64,000 nt of DNA from JBEKHT01 sp050012135 (GTDB lineage: Bacteria; Chloroflexota; Anaerolineae; Anaerolineales; RBG-16-64-43). The position numbers and the translations under genes are program-made. The stretch lies in contig JBEKHT010000002.1 of assembly GCA_050012135.1 (NCBI GenBank), positions 62,001-126,000 of the forward strand, written 5' to 3'. Positions 17,252-25,776 of this stretch are shown here, one piece after another (position 1 is the first letter of the stretch; every line of letters begins with the position of its first letter). The notes below the pieces were generated by a model that searched no databases, was not told where the DNA came from, and saw only the letters and a program-made list of their open reading frames with translations.

Positions 17252-18031
17252 CAGGGTCCGACGCTTTGGTCCTGTCGAATCCGGCTCCACCTCGCCCAGG
17301 CTGCTGCTGCGTTTCGCAACCACTGCCTCTCATACTCTGCCACCCGCCGGTGGTCCATAAGCGTCATGAGCTCATCCACCAGGAAGGGTTCCGGGACTGC
17401 GCATTCAATAATAGGCGACCTCATTGCTCACGGTGCCCGGAACCCCATACCCGTCGTGCTTCTTGCCCAGATGTGGAAGGTTCGTGACCTCAAACAGGTC
17501 CGTGCGAATATTCCTGTTGGCTATCGCGAGCTTGCGGGCGAGCATAACGACTCGCGGGCCGTGAGATCAGGTGGGAGCGGCGAATGCATGGTTGGAACAG
17601 CCCTGACCAGCTTCCCAATGTGCTCGCGGACTTGCGGAACCGGCCCATGCACTCTGCGGCTCACCAGGAGGATGCCTCAGATGAGGAAACCCAAGTCGCA
17701 CCCGTCGGCGACGCCGAAGGAAGAATCCCGTGGTCCAGAGAGGGATCTCCATCGGCTAGGTGAGCCATCACCGGCGTTTTCTCGATCTGGCACCGCTCGG
17801 CCCTCCCGCGAGCGAGAACGAGATCAAGGATCTCGGGGCGAATCTCGCCACAGGCCTCAGCCGGCCTTTCTCCAATCCGCGCGTTTTTGCGAACATGTCG
17901 CATGCAAGGACTTGATTGTTCCCTTGAGTGAATAGCATCAGCCGTACCGCTTCTTGGATCTAGGCGAAGGGCCGTCCAAATTGCTTGCAAACGTTCTCGG
18001 TCAGTAGGGAAATCTCCAAGGCTTTGTCCAT
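17252..18031 (-). pseudogene. Decayed thioredoxin-fold protein disulfide oxidoreductase
   Basis: Pieces of a roughly 230-residue PDO-type thiol oxidoreductase (two thioredoxin folds) appear in order but in different frames. From 18031: MDKALEISLLTENV, a TAG stop, QEAVRLMLFTQGNN, CDMFAKTRGL; then EIRPEILDLVLARGRAE, IEKTPVMAHLADGDPSLDHG; then GVADGCDLGFLI, a TGA stop, GILLVSRR, VREHIGKLVRAVP; then GPRVVMLARKLAIANRNIR, LFEVTNLPHLGKK, YGVPGTVSNE; then SPIIECAVPEPFLVDELMTL. There are about four frameshifts and two stops. The second Cys of the N-terminal CxxC is Phe, and both Cys of the C-terminal motif are gone. It cannot be functional. Confidence 0.8.
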
Positions 18032-18059
18032 GTTAATGGCCGCTGAGGAAATGATGTTG

Positions 18060-19142
18060 CTAAAGAGGAGGCGAGGGCGGACCCTTCATGGGCCCAACAG
18101 GGACAACCCGGTCCGCCGCACGACTCAGGCGGTCGTTGATCGCAAGCCCGAGCCCTTCAGGAGGAAGGGTATGGGCCAGGATAAGATCGACATGCGCGCT
18201 TTCCAGGGTTCGAAGTCCAGCAAAAAGACGCCGCGCGACCTGGGGCAGGTCGGAAATTGGCCCAAGGTCACACGTTTCTGCGGTGGTCGGCCTCATCAGC
18301 CTCAAACCTTCAGAAACGGCGATGACACCCACCCTGCGTCCCGCGCGCATCGCCTCATCCGCGATTTCCGCGAGTTCCTGCATTTGTTCTTGCAGCTCGA
18401 ACCCTGAGCAGAGAACAGTTTGTGCTCTTGGGGCATAATGCCGCGCTTGTCTCCCGGGAGAAGAGCTGAGGCGCTCGTCTGGTTGCGCAATACGCACCGG
18501 CCCGATGACGGCCTCGATCTCTTCACGGGGAAGCCCGCCAGGGCGGAGGATCACCGGCGGCTGAGAGAGCAGGTCCAGCACGGTGGACTCAATCCCAAGA
18601 GGTGTTGGACCTCCATCAAGAATTAGTTCGATGCGACCTGATAGGTCGTCAAGCACATGCTGAGCATTGGTGGGGCTGGCGTGGGCGAACCGATTGGCGG
18701 AGGGAGCGGCGATCGGCACGCCGCATGCCCGCAGAAGTCCGAGGGCCACAGGGTGTGCTGGCACACGCACCGCGACCGTCTGGAGTCTGGCGGTTACCTC
18801 GGGAGGAATCTTGTCGCTCTTGGGTAGGAGAAGGGTGAGGGGGCCTGGCCAGAACCTCTCGGCGAGCTTGAGTGCGGTCCTCGGCTGCGCAGAACTTACA
18901 AGCCAAAGGTCGTCACGGTTTGCCAAATGGACGATCAAGGGGTCGCTGGACGGCCTCCCCTTGGCCTCGAAGATCCTGAGCACCGCCTCGGGATCCAGCG
19001 CGTTGGCCCCCAGGCCATAGACAGTCTCGGTCGGGAACGCGACCAGATCCCCGCGAACAATGCTCTCCGCCGCCCGGGCGAGGATTAGCTCCTCCGGGTG
19101 CATTGGATCAACCTTGCAGACGATCGTCGAGTGATTTGACAT
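18060..19142 (-). CDS. Threonylcarbamoyl-AMP synthase (Sua5/TsaC family)
   Basis: The enzyme makes threonylcarbamoyl-AMP from Thr, bicarbonate and ATP for the tRNA t6A37 modification. The YrdC domain is clear (GDLVAFPTETVYGLGANALD, IFEAKGRPSSDPLIVHL, RFWPGPLTLLLPKSD, TVAVRVPAHPVAL, PIAAPSANRFAHASPTNAQH), and the C-terminal 130 residues are the Sua5 domain (SSSPGRQARHYAPRAQ). I chose ATG 19142 (360 residues, usual for Sua5) rather than an upstream in-frame start, because a TATAAT promoter sits between them. Confidence 0.9.
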   Translation of the reverse strand: MSNHSTIVCKVDPMHPEELILARAAESIVRGDLVAFPTETVYGLGANALDPEAVLRIFEAKGRPSSDPLIVHLANRDDLWLVSSAQPRTALKLAERFWPGPLTLLLPKSDKIPPEVTARLQTVAVRVPAHPVALGLLRACGVPIAAPSANRFAHASPTNAQHVLDDLSGRIELILDGGPTPLGIESTVLDLLSQPPVILRPGGLPREEIEAVIGPVRIAQPDERLSSSPGRQARHYAPRAQTVLCSGFELQEQMQELAEIADEAMRAGRRVGVIAVSEGLRLMRPTTAETCDLGPISDLPQVARRLFAGLRTLESAHVDLILAHTLPPEGLGLAINDRLSRAADRVVPVGPMKGPPSPPL

Positions 19143-19158
19143 GATCCCTGACCGCACG

Positions 19159-19164
19159 ATTATA
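19159..19164 (-). promoter_or_regulatory. -10 box of the threonylcarbamoyl-AMP synthase gene
   Basis: Minus-strand TATAAT, 16 bases before the ATG at 19142; a short leader with CAGGGA as possible ribosome site follows. Confidence 0.55.
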
Positions 19165-19913
19165 TTCTCCGACGGAGTGGGCAGGCGCCGGATAGTGAGG
19201 CTTTGGCGACCCTCTCGAAAAGAGAGTTGCTTCGGCTCGGGAACCGAAGGTCCCTGGAGGTTACCTCGGATCAGATAGGCCCACTTGACGAATGGGATCG
19301 CACGACCTGCTGGAGAACAACGCATTCAGAGCAGGGATTCGAGGGCCAGGATCTTAGCCAGTCCCGCGTCTGGGTCAGATTCCCCAGAGAGAAGGATGAC
19401 CGGGCAGGGGGAAGACGGGTCCCCGGTTTTTGGAGAAAAGAAGACCGAACGAGGACGCCAAGCGTAGGAATCCCACCCTGGTCAGGGTCTCACGCAGGGC
19501 AATGGACAGGATGAGGAGAACGATCGCGAGGGGAGTGAACCGAGCGTGGAACGCAGCTGGAAGGGGCTCGGGGCACGCCACAGGTCGACTCCGCAACGTG
19601 CTCGATTAGATCGGTTGCGGGACCCGTGCGAGCAGGAATGGCGTCGAGGCAACAGCCTGTGACCTGAGCGGCGGAGAACTGGTTGCCGGTGTCGCGTACC
19701 CTTTGTGCGATGAAGGCGAAGAGGGAAAGGGGGGCCGCGGTTCCCCTCCGCCAGGATGATTCTGATTGTCGACTTCCGTTGCAACATCATGCCACGCCAC
19801 AACCCCATTTGGGGGGTATATCCATATGTGGATGCGAATTGTCAAGTACCGAATATGGTGTGGCCTGCGCGCCTCGCCCTAGATACGCCGGTTGCGGAAA
19901 GCGACAAGATGGG
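19165..19913. other. Gap between divergent genes, no supported gene
   Basis: About 750 bases. One minus-strand frame (19375-19596) encodes a hydrophobic stretch (PLAIVLLILSIAL) but has no ribosome site or recognisable family. The rest looks non-coding. The right end holds the promoter of the first giant regulator. Confidence 0.3.
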
Positions 19914-19919
19914 TAGAAT
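19914..19919 (+). promoter_or_regulatory. -10 box giving a leaderless start of the first giant regulator
   Basis: TAGAAT lies 6 bases before GTG 19926, with TTGCGG 16 bases upstream of it as a possible -35 box. The transcript should begin at the start codon itself. Confidence 0.5.
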
Positions 19920-19925
19920 CATTTT

Positions 19926-22900
19926 GTGGCCATTTTCCCGCTTCCTGTAGGACCGGGGTACCGCGCCGCACGTCCTGCCAGGTTCACCGTCCCGCGCACA
20001 CCGTCGGACCTTCTTGAGCGTCCGCGCCTTACCGAATTCATCCAAAGACACCTCAATCGAAAACTGATCCTGATCTCGGCTGCGCCTGGGTACGGCAAGA
20101 CCTCCTTGGCTGTAACCTTTGCCCATCAAGCCGATTTCCCTTTGGCCTGGCTGTCCCTCGACGAAACTGACCGAGACATCGTCACCATGGTGAACGACCT
20201 CTTCCAGTCGCTCCACCGAGCATTGCTTGACTGGTTGCCGCCGCCTCCTGAGTCGCTGGGGCTTCCTTCGGCGGCGAGTCAGCCGGTAAGCCTTGGGCTT
20301 GCGCTCACACAGGCTCTGGACCAAGCCGCGACGGATTTCACCGCACTGGTCATCGACGATTTCCACTTGGTCGATGATTCGCCTGCGATCATCGAGTTCT
20401 TCGATTCCTTCTTTGAGACGCTTCCCCCGCAACTGCACGTGATCCTGCTCAGCCGGCAAATCCCTCCCCTTCGCATTGCGTCGCTCGCCGCAAGACAGGA
20501 GATAGCCGGCCTGAGTGAAGAGCACCTGCGATTCACCCCCTCTGAAGTTCAAGCGCTGCTGGAGAAGCGCAACAACCTTACCTTGCCGACCTCAGACGCA
20601 GAAGCGCTGGTCTCGCACACCGAGGGTTGGATCACCGGGATTCTGCTCAGCAGCCAGCTAATCTGGCGAGGCTTGCTCAGCAACGTCGGCCTGCGGCGTG
20701 AGCAGGAGAGCATGCTCTACGATTACCTGGCCGAGGAGGTCTTAGAGCAGCAGCCTCAAGACCTTCGCACGTTCCTGTTGGAAGCATCCGTTCTTCCCGA
20801 GATGGATGGGGCGGCCTGCGACGTGGTCCTTGGCCGTCCCGGAGACAGCGCTCGGATGCTTGAGCAGCTTGAAGCAAAGCGGCTCTTCATCAGCGCCGTG
20901 GGGGATCCGCAGCCCACATACCGCTTCCACCATCTTTTCCGCGAGTTCCTGCTGGCCAGGCTTAGGCAGAAGAATCCCCTGCGCCTTCAGCAACTCCAGC
21001 GCCGGGCTGCCGAACAATACGAACTAAGTGGGATGCCGGAGGCTGCTTTCAACCTGTATGTCGCCTGCGGAGATCTTGCTCGCGCGGGGTCTATGGCTGA
21101 GGCCAACGCACAGAGCCTGTTCGAATCCGGAAGGCGAGAAATCCTGCTTCAGTGGGGGAAGCAACTCGAACAGATTTCACTGGAGGTCCCAAGATTGCAG
21201 TTCTGGGTGAGCAGAACGCTGTGCGATCGCGGGGAGATCGAGGTTGCTCAGGAGGCTGCTGATCTTGCCCAATCGGGATTCGAGAGGCGTTCCGACAAGA
21301 ATGGTCTGACGAACGTTGAACTGATAAACGCCTGGTTGAACTTCCTGAAAAGTGACTACCGTTCGGGGCTCGCTCGAGCGCTTGCAGTACTAAGTCGTGC
21401 GGAAGGGGAGGAGTTGCCTCTGGAGACGAGGGCAATTGCTGAGCGGTATGCAGGCAGGTGCGAGCTTGAGCTTGGAAGAGCTCAATCGGCGCTTGACCAC
21501 CTCAAGAGGGCTGCCACCTGGTTCGCGCAAGTCGGAAACGAGTATAGCCACGCGGTGACATTGACGGACTTAGCTCTGGTGCTAAGGGTCTTGGGCAAGA
21601 CTGCAGAGGTTTCGCAAACCCAGCAGCAGGTTCTCGCCGTCTGGAGGAAACTTGGCGTCCCGGGACATCTGGCCATTGTGCTGAACAACGTCGGTTATGA
21701 CATGCATATGCTCGGGCAGTACCAATCGGCGCGAGCCGTATATGAAGAGGCTTTGGAGTGGGCCAGGAAGTCAGGCGAAAGGCATGCGCAGGCTGTCGTG
21801 CTGATCAGCCAGGCTGACCTGCTCCGAGATCTGGGTGACAGCCAGCTTGCAGCCGATCTCTATAGCGTGGCAAACAAGCTGGCGCAGGAGGCGAGTGATA
21901 ATGTGTTGCTTTCTTACATCTTCTGGGGTATGGCATTCATCAATCGCTCCGCCGGCAATTTCCCGGCCTCCCTCGAATGGCTGCGCCGAGCTGACTTAGC
22001 CGTAAGTGCTTCTGAAGAAAACTCAGCGCCAACGAACGGGGCGCTTCGCGGGGCTGTGCTTACAGAAATGGGAGACCGCGAGCAGGGCTTGAAGTGCCTT
22101 CGAAAGGCAGCAGAAGACTTGGAGGCGCGCGGAGGAGATTTTGCCAATCTTTCCTGGGTCTCTCTCCTCCTCGCCCGTTCGCTCTGGATGAATGGATCTG
22201 CGGAGGAAGCGACAAGGCGACTCAAGCGCTCATTGGATCTGGCCAGAATGCTTGGGTACGACCAGATGCTGGTCAGAGAGGCACTTGCGAGCAGGGAATT
22301 CCTAAGCACGGTCGCAAACTCTGAGGATCTTGGGGCACAGGTCAGGTCACTGCTGTTGCGTGCAGAGAATCTGCCGCCACCCGAGCAGGGCGCACGAGAG
22401 TTGCACGAGGGAGTCAGTTCGTCTGTCGTTGAGGTCAACGCATTGGGGCCCGCAAGAGTCGTTGTTGATGGGCGGGAGATACCACGCACAGAGTGGGTGA
22501 GCCAGCGCGCCAGGGAAATGTTCTTCTTCTTGGTTGACAAGACATCAGTTCCCCGAGACGAGCTGCTTGCATTGTTCTGGCCCGAGACTCCTCAAGGAAG
22601 GGCGCTGACGAACCTTTATCAGACCTTGTATCGGATGCGCCGAGCGCTGGGGGGAGAGGCTGTTATCTTGAGGGATCAGGTTTGTCAGCTGGCTGAGAAT
22701 CTTGATGTTCGATATGACGTGGCGGCGTTTGAGGAGGGCGCATCCCGGGCGCTCGCTTTGCCGCATCAGGACCTGCGCCGAATAGGCGCCCTGGAGCACG
22801 CAGTGGATCTGTATCTTGGGGATTACCTGGCCTACCTTCCCGTCGAATGGGCTAGGCAGCGCAGGGAGGAATTGTCGGAGACCTATGTGCACGTGCTTCG

Positions 22901-23147
22901 TGAATACTCGGACGAATTGGTTGTGCTGACCAGGTATGGCGATGCGAGAGCTGTCCTCAGCCGAGCTCTCGCGGTGGAGCCACTGCGAGACGACCTGCAC
23001 CAGCGCATGATGCGAGTCTTGGCGTCGCAGGGACGTATTCATGAGGTGGTGGAGCACTATCAACGCTATTGCGAATCGTTGCGGCGCGAGATGGGACTTG
23101 ATCCACCGCCTGAGACTCGATCCCTTTACGGTAGCCTAATCGCCTAA
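19926..23147 (+). CDS. Giant STAND-ATPase transcriptional regulator with C-terminal BTAD domain (copy 1)
   Basis: The 1073-residue protein starts with a MalT-like STAND NTPase: P-loop ISAAPGYGKTS at about residue 55, Walker B ALVIDDFHLV, and sensor region HVILLSRQIPPLRI. A helical winged region (YDYLAEEVLEQQPQDLRTFL) and some 400 residues of TPR-like repeats follow. The last 200 residues are a helix-turn-helix plus bacterial transcriptional activation domain (LFWPETPQGRALTNLYQTLY, DRVLRE-like TPRs, HYQRYCESLRREMGLDPPPE). Such proteins switch on nearby genes when a ligand is bound and ATP promotes oligomerisation. It is followed by the repeat peptide, the NHLP-like protein and the degenerate kinase, and is a paralogue of 31021-34188. 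Confidence 0.9.
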   Translation: MAIFPLPVGPGYRAARPARFTVPRTPSDLLERPRLTEFIQRHLNRKLILISAAPGYGKTSLAVTFAHQADFPLAWLSLDETDRDIVTMVNDLFQSLHRALLDWLPPPPESLGLPSAASQPVSLGLALTQALDQAATDFTALVIDDFHLVDDSPAIIEFFDSFFETLPPQLHVILLSRQIPPLRIASLAARQEIAGLSEEHLRFTPSEVQALLEKRNNLTLPTSDAEALVSHTEGWITGILLSSQLIWRGLLSNVGLRREQESMLYDYLAEEVLEQQPQDLRTFLLEASVLPEMDGAACDVVLGRPGDSARMLEQLEAKRLFISAVGDPQPTYRFHHLFREFLLARLRQKNPLRLQQLQRRAAEQYELSGMPEAAFNLYVACGDLARAGSMAEANAQSLFESGRREILLQWGKQLEQISLEVPRLQFWVSRTLCDRGEIEVAQEAADLAQSGFERRSDKNGLTNVELINAWLNFLKSDYRSGLARALAVLSRAEGEELPLETRAIAERYAGRCELELGRAQSALDHLKRAATWFAQVGNEYSHAVTLTDLALVLRVLGKTAEVSQTQQQVLAVWRKLGVPGHLAIVLNNVGYDMHMLGQYQSARAVYEEALEWARKSGERHAQAVVLISQADLLRDLGDSQLAADLYSVANKLAQEASDNVLLSYIFWGMAFINRSAGNFPASLEWLRRADLAVSASEENSAPTNGALRGAVLTEMGDREQGLKCLRKAAEDLEARGGDFANLSWVSLLLARSLWMNGSAEEATRRLKRSLDLARMLGYDQMLVREALASREFLSTVANSEDLGAQVRSLLLRAENLPPPEQGARELHEGVSSSVVEVNALGPARVVVDGREIPRTEWVSQRAREMFFFLVDKTSVPRDELLALFWPETPQGRALTNLYQTLYRMRRALGGEAVILRDQVCQLAENLDVRYDVAAFEEGASRALALPHQDLRRIGALEHAVDLYLGDYLAYLPVEWARQRREELSETYVHVLREYSDELVVLTRYGDARAVLSRALAVEPLRDDLHQRMMRVLASQGRIHEVVEHYQRYCESLRREMGLDPPPETRSLYGSLIA

Positions 23148-23490
23148 CCCCCAATCTAGTGTAGGGGAGGACCGCTCCAGGAATAGCCACGCTTCCTCAG
23201 TGACTCCTTCACTGGGGCCTTGTGGAGAATACTTTCTTCGCGAGGCGGCAAGTCACGAGGAACAGCAGAAAGCGTCCAGAAAGCCACACCCCTCGTCGTC
23301 GGACAATCAAGGTAAAGCAAGCCGCAACACCGGGAACGGGACAATAACCGTACGTTTGGTCCGGATCTGATCAAGGGTGCGGAGTCCAGAACGCCTGTTC
23401 GTTGCGTGTTCGTTGCGCCGTCATCTGAGCGTCGAGGCAATCTTCATAAAGTATTGGCAACAGTCTTGCACGGCCAAAAGGAGGCCCACA
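23148..23490. other. Leader region of the repeat peptide gene
   Basis: About 340 bases without a gene. A small hairpin CAGTGA-CTCCT-TCACTG lies near 23200. The right end should carry the promoter of the repeat peptide; TAAAGT near 23449 could be a -10 box. Its ribosome site AAGGAGG lies 6 bases before the ATG. Confidence 0.35.
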
Positions 23491-23715
23491 ATGAAAAGCA
23501 GCAGCACGACCCACGGTAACTTCAGGACTCCGCCATCTGGTGGCGGCAGCTTCATGCCGCCGAGTGGCGGCGGCAGCTTCATGCCGCCGAGTGGTGGCGG
23601 CAGCTTCATGCCGCCGAGTGGTGGCGGCAGCTTCATGCCGCCGAGTGGTGGCGGCAGCTTCATGCCGCCGAGTGGTGGCGGCAGCTTCATGCCGCCTTGT
23701 TGCGGGGGCATCTAG
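23491..23715 (+). CDS. Short repeat peptide: six PPSGGGSFM units and a CCGGI tail
   Basis: A 74-residue protein: a 13-residue polar head (KSSSTTHGNFRT), six identical 9-residue units PPSGGGSFM, and the end PPCCGGI. A perfect AAGGAGG lies 6 bases before the ATG. The plus strand is the coding one: the first unit uses TCT where the others use AGT for the same Ser, a two-base change that is silent only in this frame (in the antisense frame it turns Leu into Asp). No family is recognised. Met/Phe-rich repeats with a terminal Cys pair could be a modified (RiPP-like) product, a metal-binding peptide or a self-assembling surface peptide; all are guesses. The NHLP-like gene follows at 32 bases. Confidence 0.75.
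   Translation: MKSSSTTHGNFRTPPSGGGSFMPPSGGGSFMPPSGGGSFMPPSGGGSFMPPSGGGSFMPPSGGGSFMPPCCGGI
23530..23691 (+). repeat. Tandem repeat, six 27-base units inside the repeat peptide gene
   Basis: Six in-frame copies of 27 bases without spacers. Differences between units are silent in the plus-strand frame: CCA for CCG, TCT for AGT, GGC for GGT. Confidence 0.95.
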
Positions 23716-23747
23716 TCCTGGTCGTTGCGCATAGCTTCGGAGGCTCA

Positions 23748-24041
23748 ATGTCAGCAACAGGATTGAATCGACTTGTGGGAAGGGCAGTGGTGAGCGAACG
23801 GTTTTGCGCGGAGCTGCTCGACGGGCGCCGTGATGAGCTCCTTACGGGATACGACCTGAGCCCGGAGGAACACAGCGCGGTGATGGGAATGCATGCAGAC
23901 GCCTTGCACGAGTTCGCGGCTGCGGTCGATCACCTGATAGTCACCAGCCAGAGCAAGGCGAATGTGCCCCAGTGGGCTCCGAGCGCAAACTCGCTCGTCT
24001 GGAGAATCCGCGAGCCGAACGGAGTTCCTCGGTCACGCTAG
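23748..24041 (+). CDS. Small NHLP-clan/Os1348-like protein (RiPP-leader-type fold)
   Basis: The 97-residue protein starts at ATG 23748 with GGAGG 4 bases upstream. Its first 65 residues (LNRLVGRAVVSERFCAELLD, YDLSPEEHSAVMGMHADALH, EFAAAVDHLI) follow the pattern GRA..D..F...L......L..Y.LT.EE...L......L..FA..LD of the nitrile-hydratase-leader-like peptides annotated as Os1348 or Franean1_4349 families in Chloroflexota. In that clan the N-terminal part is a leader and the C-terminal part a core; here the C-terminal 30 residues (Ser/Asn/Trp/Arg-rich, no Cys) have no clear core. No modification enzyme is nearby. The call rests on pattern memory, not a search. Confidence 0.65.
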   Translation: MSATGLNRLVGRAVVSERFCAELLDGRRDELLTGYDLSPEEHSAVMGMHADALHEFAAAVDHLIVTSQSKANVPQWAPSANSLVWRIREPNGVPRSR

Positions 24042-24219
24042 GCGCCTCTCGATTCTCGCTGTTTTGTTGCCAGAGGCGACTTGTTGCATCCGAGACCGAG
24101 AGACGTGAGTCAGAGGAGGCCCGATGAGCGATCGGGCCACGGCTTCGAGGATCCTGTGTGAGGGATTCCGGTTGATTTCGGTTAGCGATAGGGTGATGGA
24201 AGAACAGCTGGTTGGCTGA

Positions 24220-24258
24220 TTGCTCGGGGCGCGCCCCAGGGGGTGGCGCGCCCAGCAA
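24220..24258 (+). promoter_or_regulatory. Strong GC hairpin before the degenerate histidine kinase
   Basis: TTGCT-(CG)-GGGCGCGCC, a 9-base loop, GGCGCGCCC-AGCAA: a 14-bp stem with one small bulge. AGGAGG follows at 24261-24266. It may end the upstream transcript or mask the kinase's ribosome site. It lacks a T-tract. Confidence 0.45.
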
Positions 24259-24284
24259 CCAGGAGGCCGAAAACCACTGCGATC

Positions 24285-25643
24285 ATGACGACTGAGAGAA
24301 CGGATTCTGTGGAAAAGATCCCTAGCATTGCTGAGGGAGGCGAGAATTTGCCTCCCGGTTTCAACTCCGTGCCCAGTTCAATGGCAGATCGAACCCTAGA
24401 TGTGGGGGGCGCTCTTTGGAACGTCCTACGCATGGCTGGGCGTGCGATAGGTGCAGACCTATCTCAAATCTATTTACTGGATGGGGAGCAAGGGAATCTC
24501 AGCCTATCTGCGTCGATCCCCGATGGGGCTCAGGGATTCGGCGTGCCGCTTTCGATCGTCACTATTCTGAAGAACGCAATCGACACCAACTCTCCGGCGC
24601 GGTTGAACCGATCTGAATTGGGACCCGATTGGAGCCACACAAAAGTGCGAGCCGCTCTCTTTCTTCCCCTCGTTTGGGATGGGACGCCGTTGGGGGGGAT
24701 GGCCTTCCTCTGGTCGGATGAGGGGCTGGAGAGAGGTGAGGGCTCCTTGGACATGGGTGCGCTCCTGGCTCCGCAAGTAGCCCTTTCCATAGAGAATGCA
24801 AAGCTGCGCGAGGCTCTCGAGAGGACACGCACTGAGTTGATGAGTCAAGTTCAAGAGCTTATTGGAACGATTCAGCGGACCCAACATGAGGCTCGGGAAT
24901 CGTCGGAGCAAACCCTGCTCTTCGGGCAAAGGCTCCGCACTCCTCTGACCACACTTGAACTCTACCTGGACCTTATCTGCGACCACCCGGACCGGGCGCG
25001 CGATTACGCGGAGGTGCTAGGCCGGGAAATCAAGCGAATGCAGTCGATGGTAGAGGAGATGTTTACACTTGGCCAGGCGCAGGTAGCCAAGGTTGAGCCG
25101 GATCGAACAACCGTTGATCTCTCAGTGCTGGCTCGCGAGATCGTGAGTTCAACGGAGGTCCTCGCGAAATCTCAAGGCCAGATGCTTCGCCTGAGACTGG
25201 ATCCCTCATGCCCATTGGTCAGCGCCGACCTGCAGATGCTAAAGCAGGCTATCGCGAACTTGCTTGCAAACGCCGTTCAATACACACCCAGAGGCGGGAG
25301 AGTTAGCTTGACCGTCGAGCCCCGCTTCCGAGGGGGTCGAACGTGGGCAACGGTGACGATTTCAGATACGGGCTATGGCATCTCGCATGATGAGCTCGGC
25401 CACATCTTCGAGGCTTTCTACCGGGGAAAGGCGGCGAGGGTTTCGGAGGTCGCGGGAATGGGCCTGGGATTGACGATCAGCCGGAAGATTATCGAGACCC
25501 ATGGCGGCAAGATCGAGGTTCAAAGTGCGGTCGGGGAAGGATCCAATTTCACCATATGGCTCCCAGCTTGCGCAATTTCAGTCCAGATTGTGTCTCAACC
25601 CACCGACAATTCAATCAGGACGCGCGCTGAGCGGAAAACCTAG
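24285..25643 (+). CDS. GAF-domain histidine kinase lacking the phospho-acceptor His
   Basis: A GAF domain (residues about 35-175, GALWNVLRMAGRAIGADLSQ) is followed by a coiled coil, a DHp helix pair and a HATPase_c domain. The DHp box reads LLFGQRLRTPLTTLELYLDL where SHELRTPL is expected: His is Gln (codon CAA, one base from CAC or CAT). The ATPase side looks intact (AIANLLANAVQYTPRGG, DTGYGIS, GMGLGLTISRKI, GEGSNFTIWLP). So it should bind ATP but cannot autophosphorylate in the usual way. No receiver gene is adjacent. I chose ATG 24285; an in-frame GTG at 24243 lies inside a hairpin. A terminator follows at 25692. Confidence 0.85.
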   Translation: MTTERTDSVEKIPSIAEGGENLPPGFNSVPSSMADRTLDVGGALWNVLRMAGRAIGADLSQIYLLDGEQGNLSLSASIPDGAQGFGVPLSIVTILKNAIDTNSPARLNRSELGPDWSHTKVRAALFLPLVWDGTPLGGMAFLWSDEGLERGEGSLDMGALLAPQVALSIENAKLREALERTRTELMSQVQELIGTIQRTQHEARESSEQTLLFGQRLRTPLTTLELYLDLICDHPDRARDYAEVLGREIKRMQSMVEEMFTLGQAQVAKVEPDRTTVDLSVLAREIVSSTEVLAKSQGQMLRLRLDPSCPLVSADLQMLKQAIANLLANAVQYTPRGGRVSLTVEPRFRGGRTWATVTISDTGYGISHDELGHIFEAFYRGKAARVSEVAGMGLGLTISRKIIETHGGKIEVQSAVGEGSNFTIWLPACAISVQIVSQPTDNSIRTRAERKT

Positions 25644-25691
25644 TCCTGTTGCAGCCCGGCTGCCGAGAGAAGCGGGCAAGCATTGACGGAG

Positions 25692-25726
25692 AAAAGACCC
25701 AGGCTGGCTTATCGAGGTCTTTTTTT
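25692..25726 (+). terminator. Rho-independent terminator after the kinase gene
   Basis: AAAAGACC, a 16-base loop, GGTCTTTT with a run of seven T. It ends the plus-strand unit and faces the minus-strand endonuclease gene. Confidence 0.8.
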
Positions 25727-25776
25727 CATTGCAGACCTCCGCTTGGGACCACTCGGACTTGGCCTGCGTGAAGGGG

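Noticed and set aside
17570..17580. UGA at a former Cys position of the decayed disulfide oxidoreductase, as a second Sec codon
   Set aside because: The partner Cys is Gly, several frameshifts and another stop are present, and no SECIS-like hairpin follows; decay explains it better.
23530..23691. Short tandem repeats as a CRISPR array
   Set aside because: The 27-base units follow each other without spacers and stay in one reading frame.
23421..23711. Minus-strand frame with PPPLGGMKL repeats and a hydrophobic C-terminal helix
   Set aside because: It is antisense to the repeat peptide. Its hydrophobic end comes from reading the ribosome site AAGGAGG backwards, and the repeat differences are silent only on the plus strand (Leu to Asp on the minus strand).
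24182..24433. Minus-strand frame with a hydrophobic stretch (VVMIAVVFGLLVAG)
   Set aside because: Antisense of the kinase start and its AGGAGG; no ribosome site and no family.
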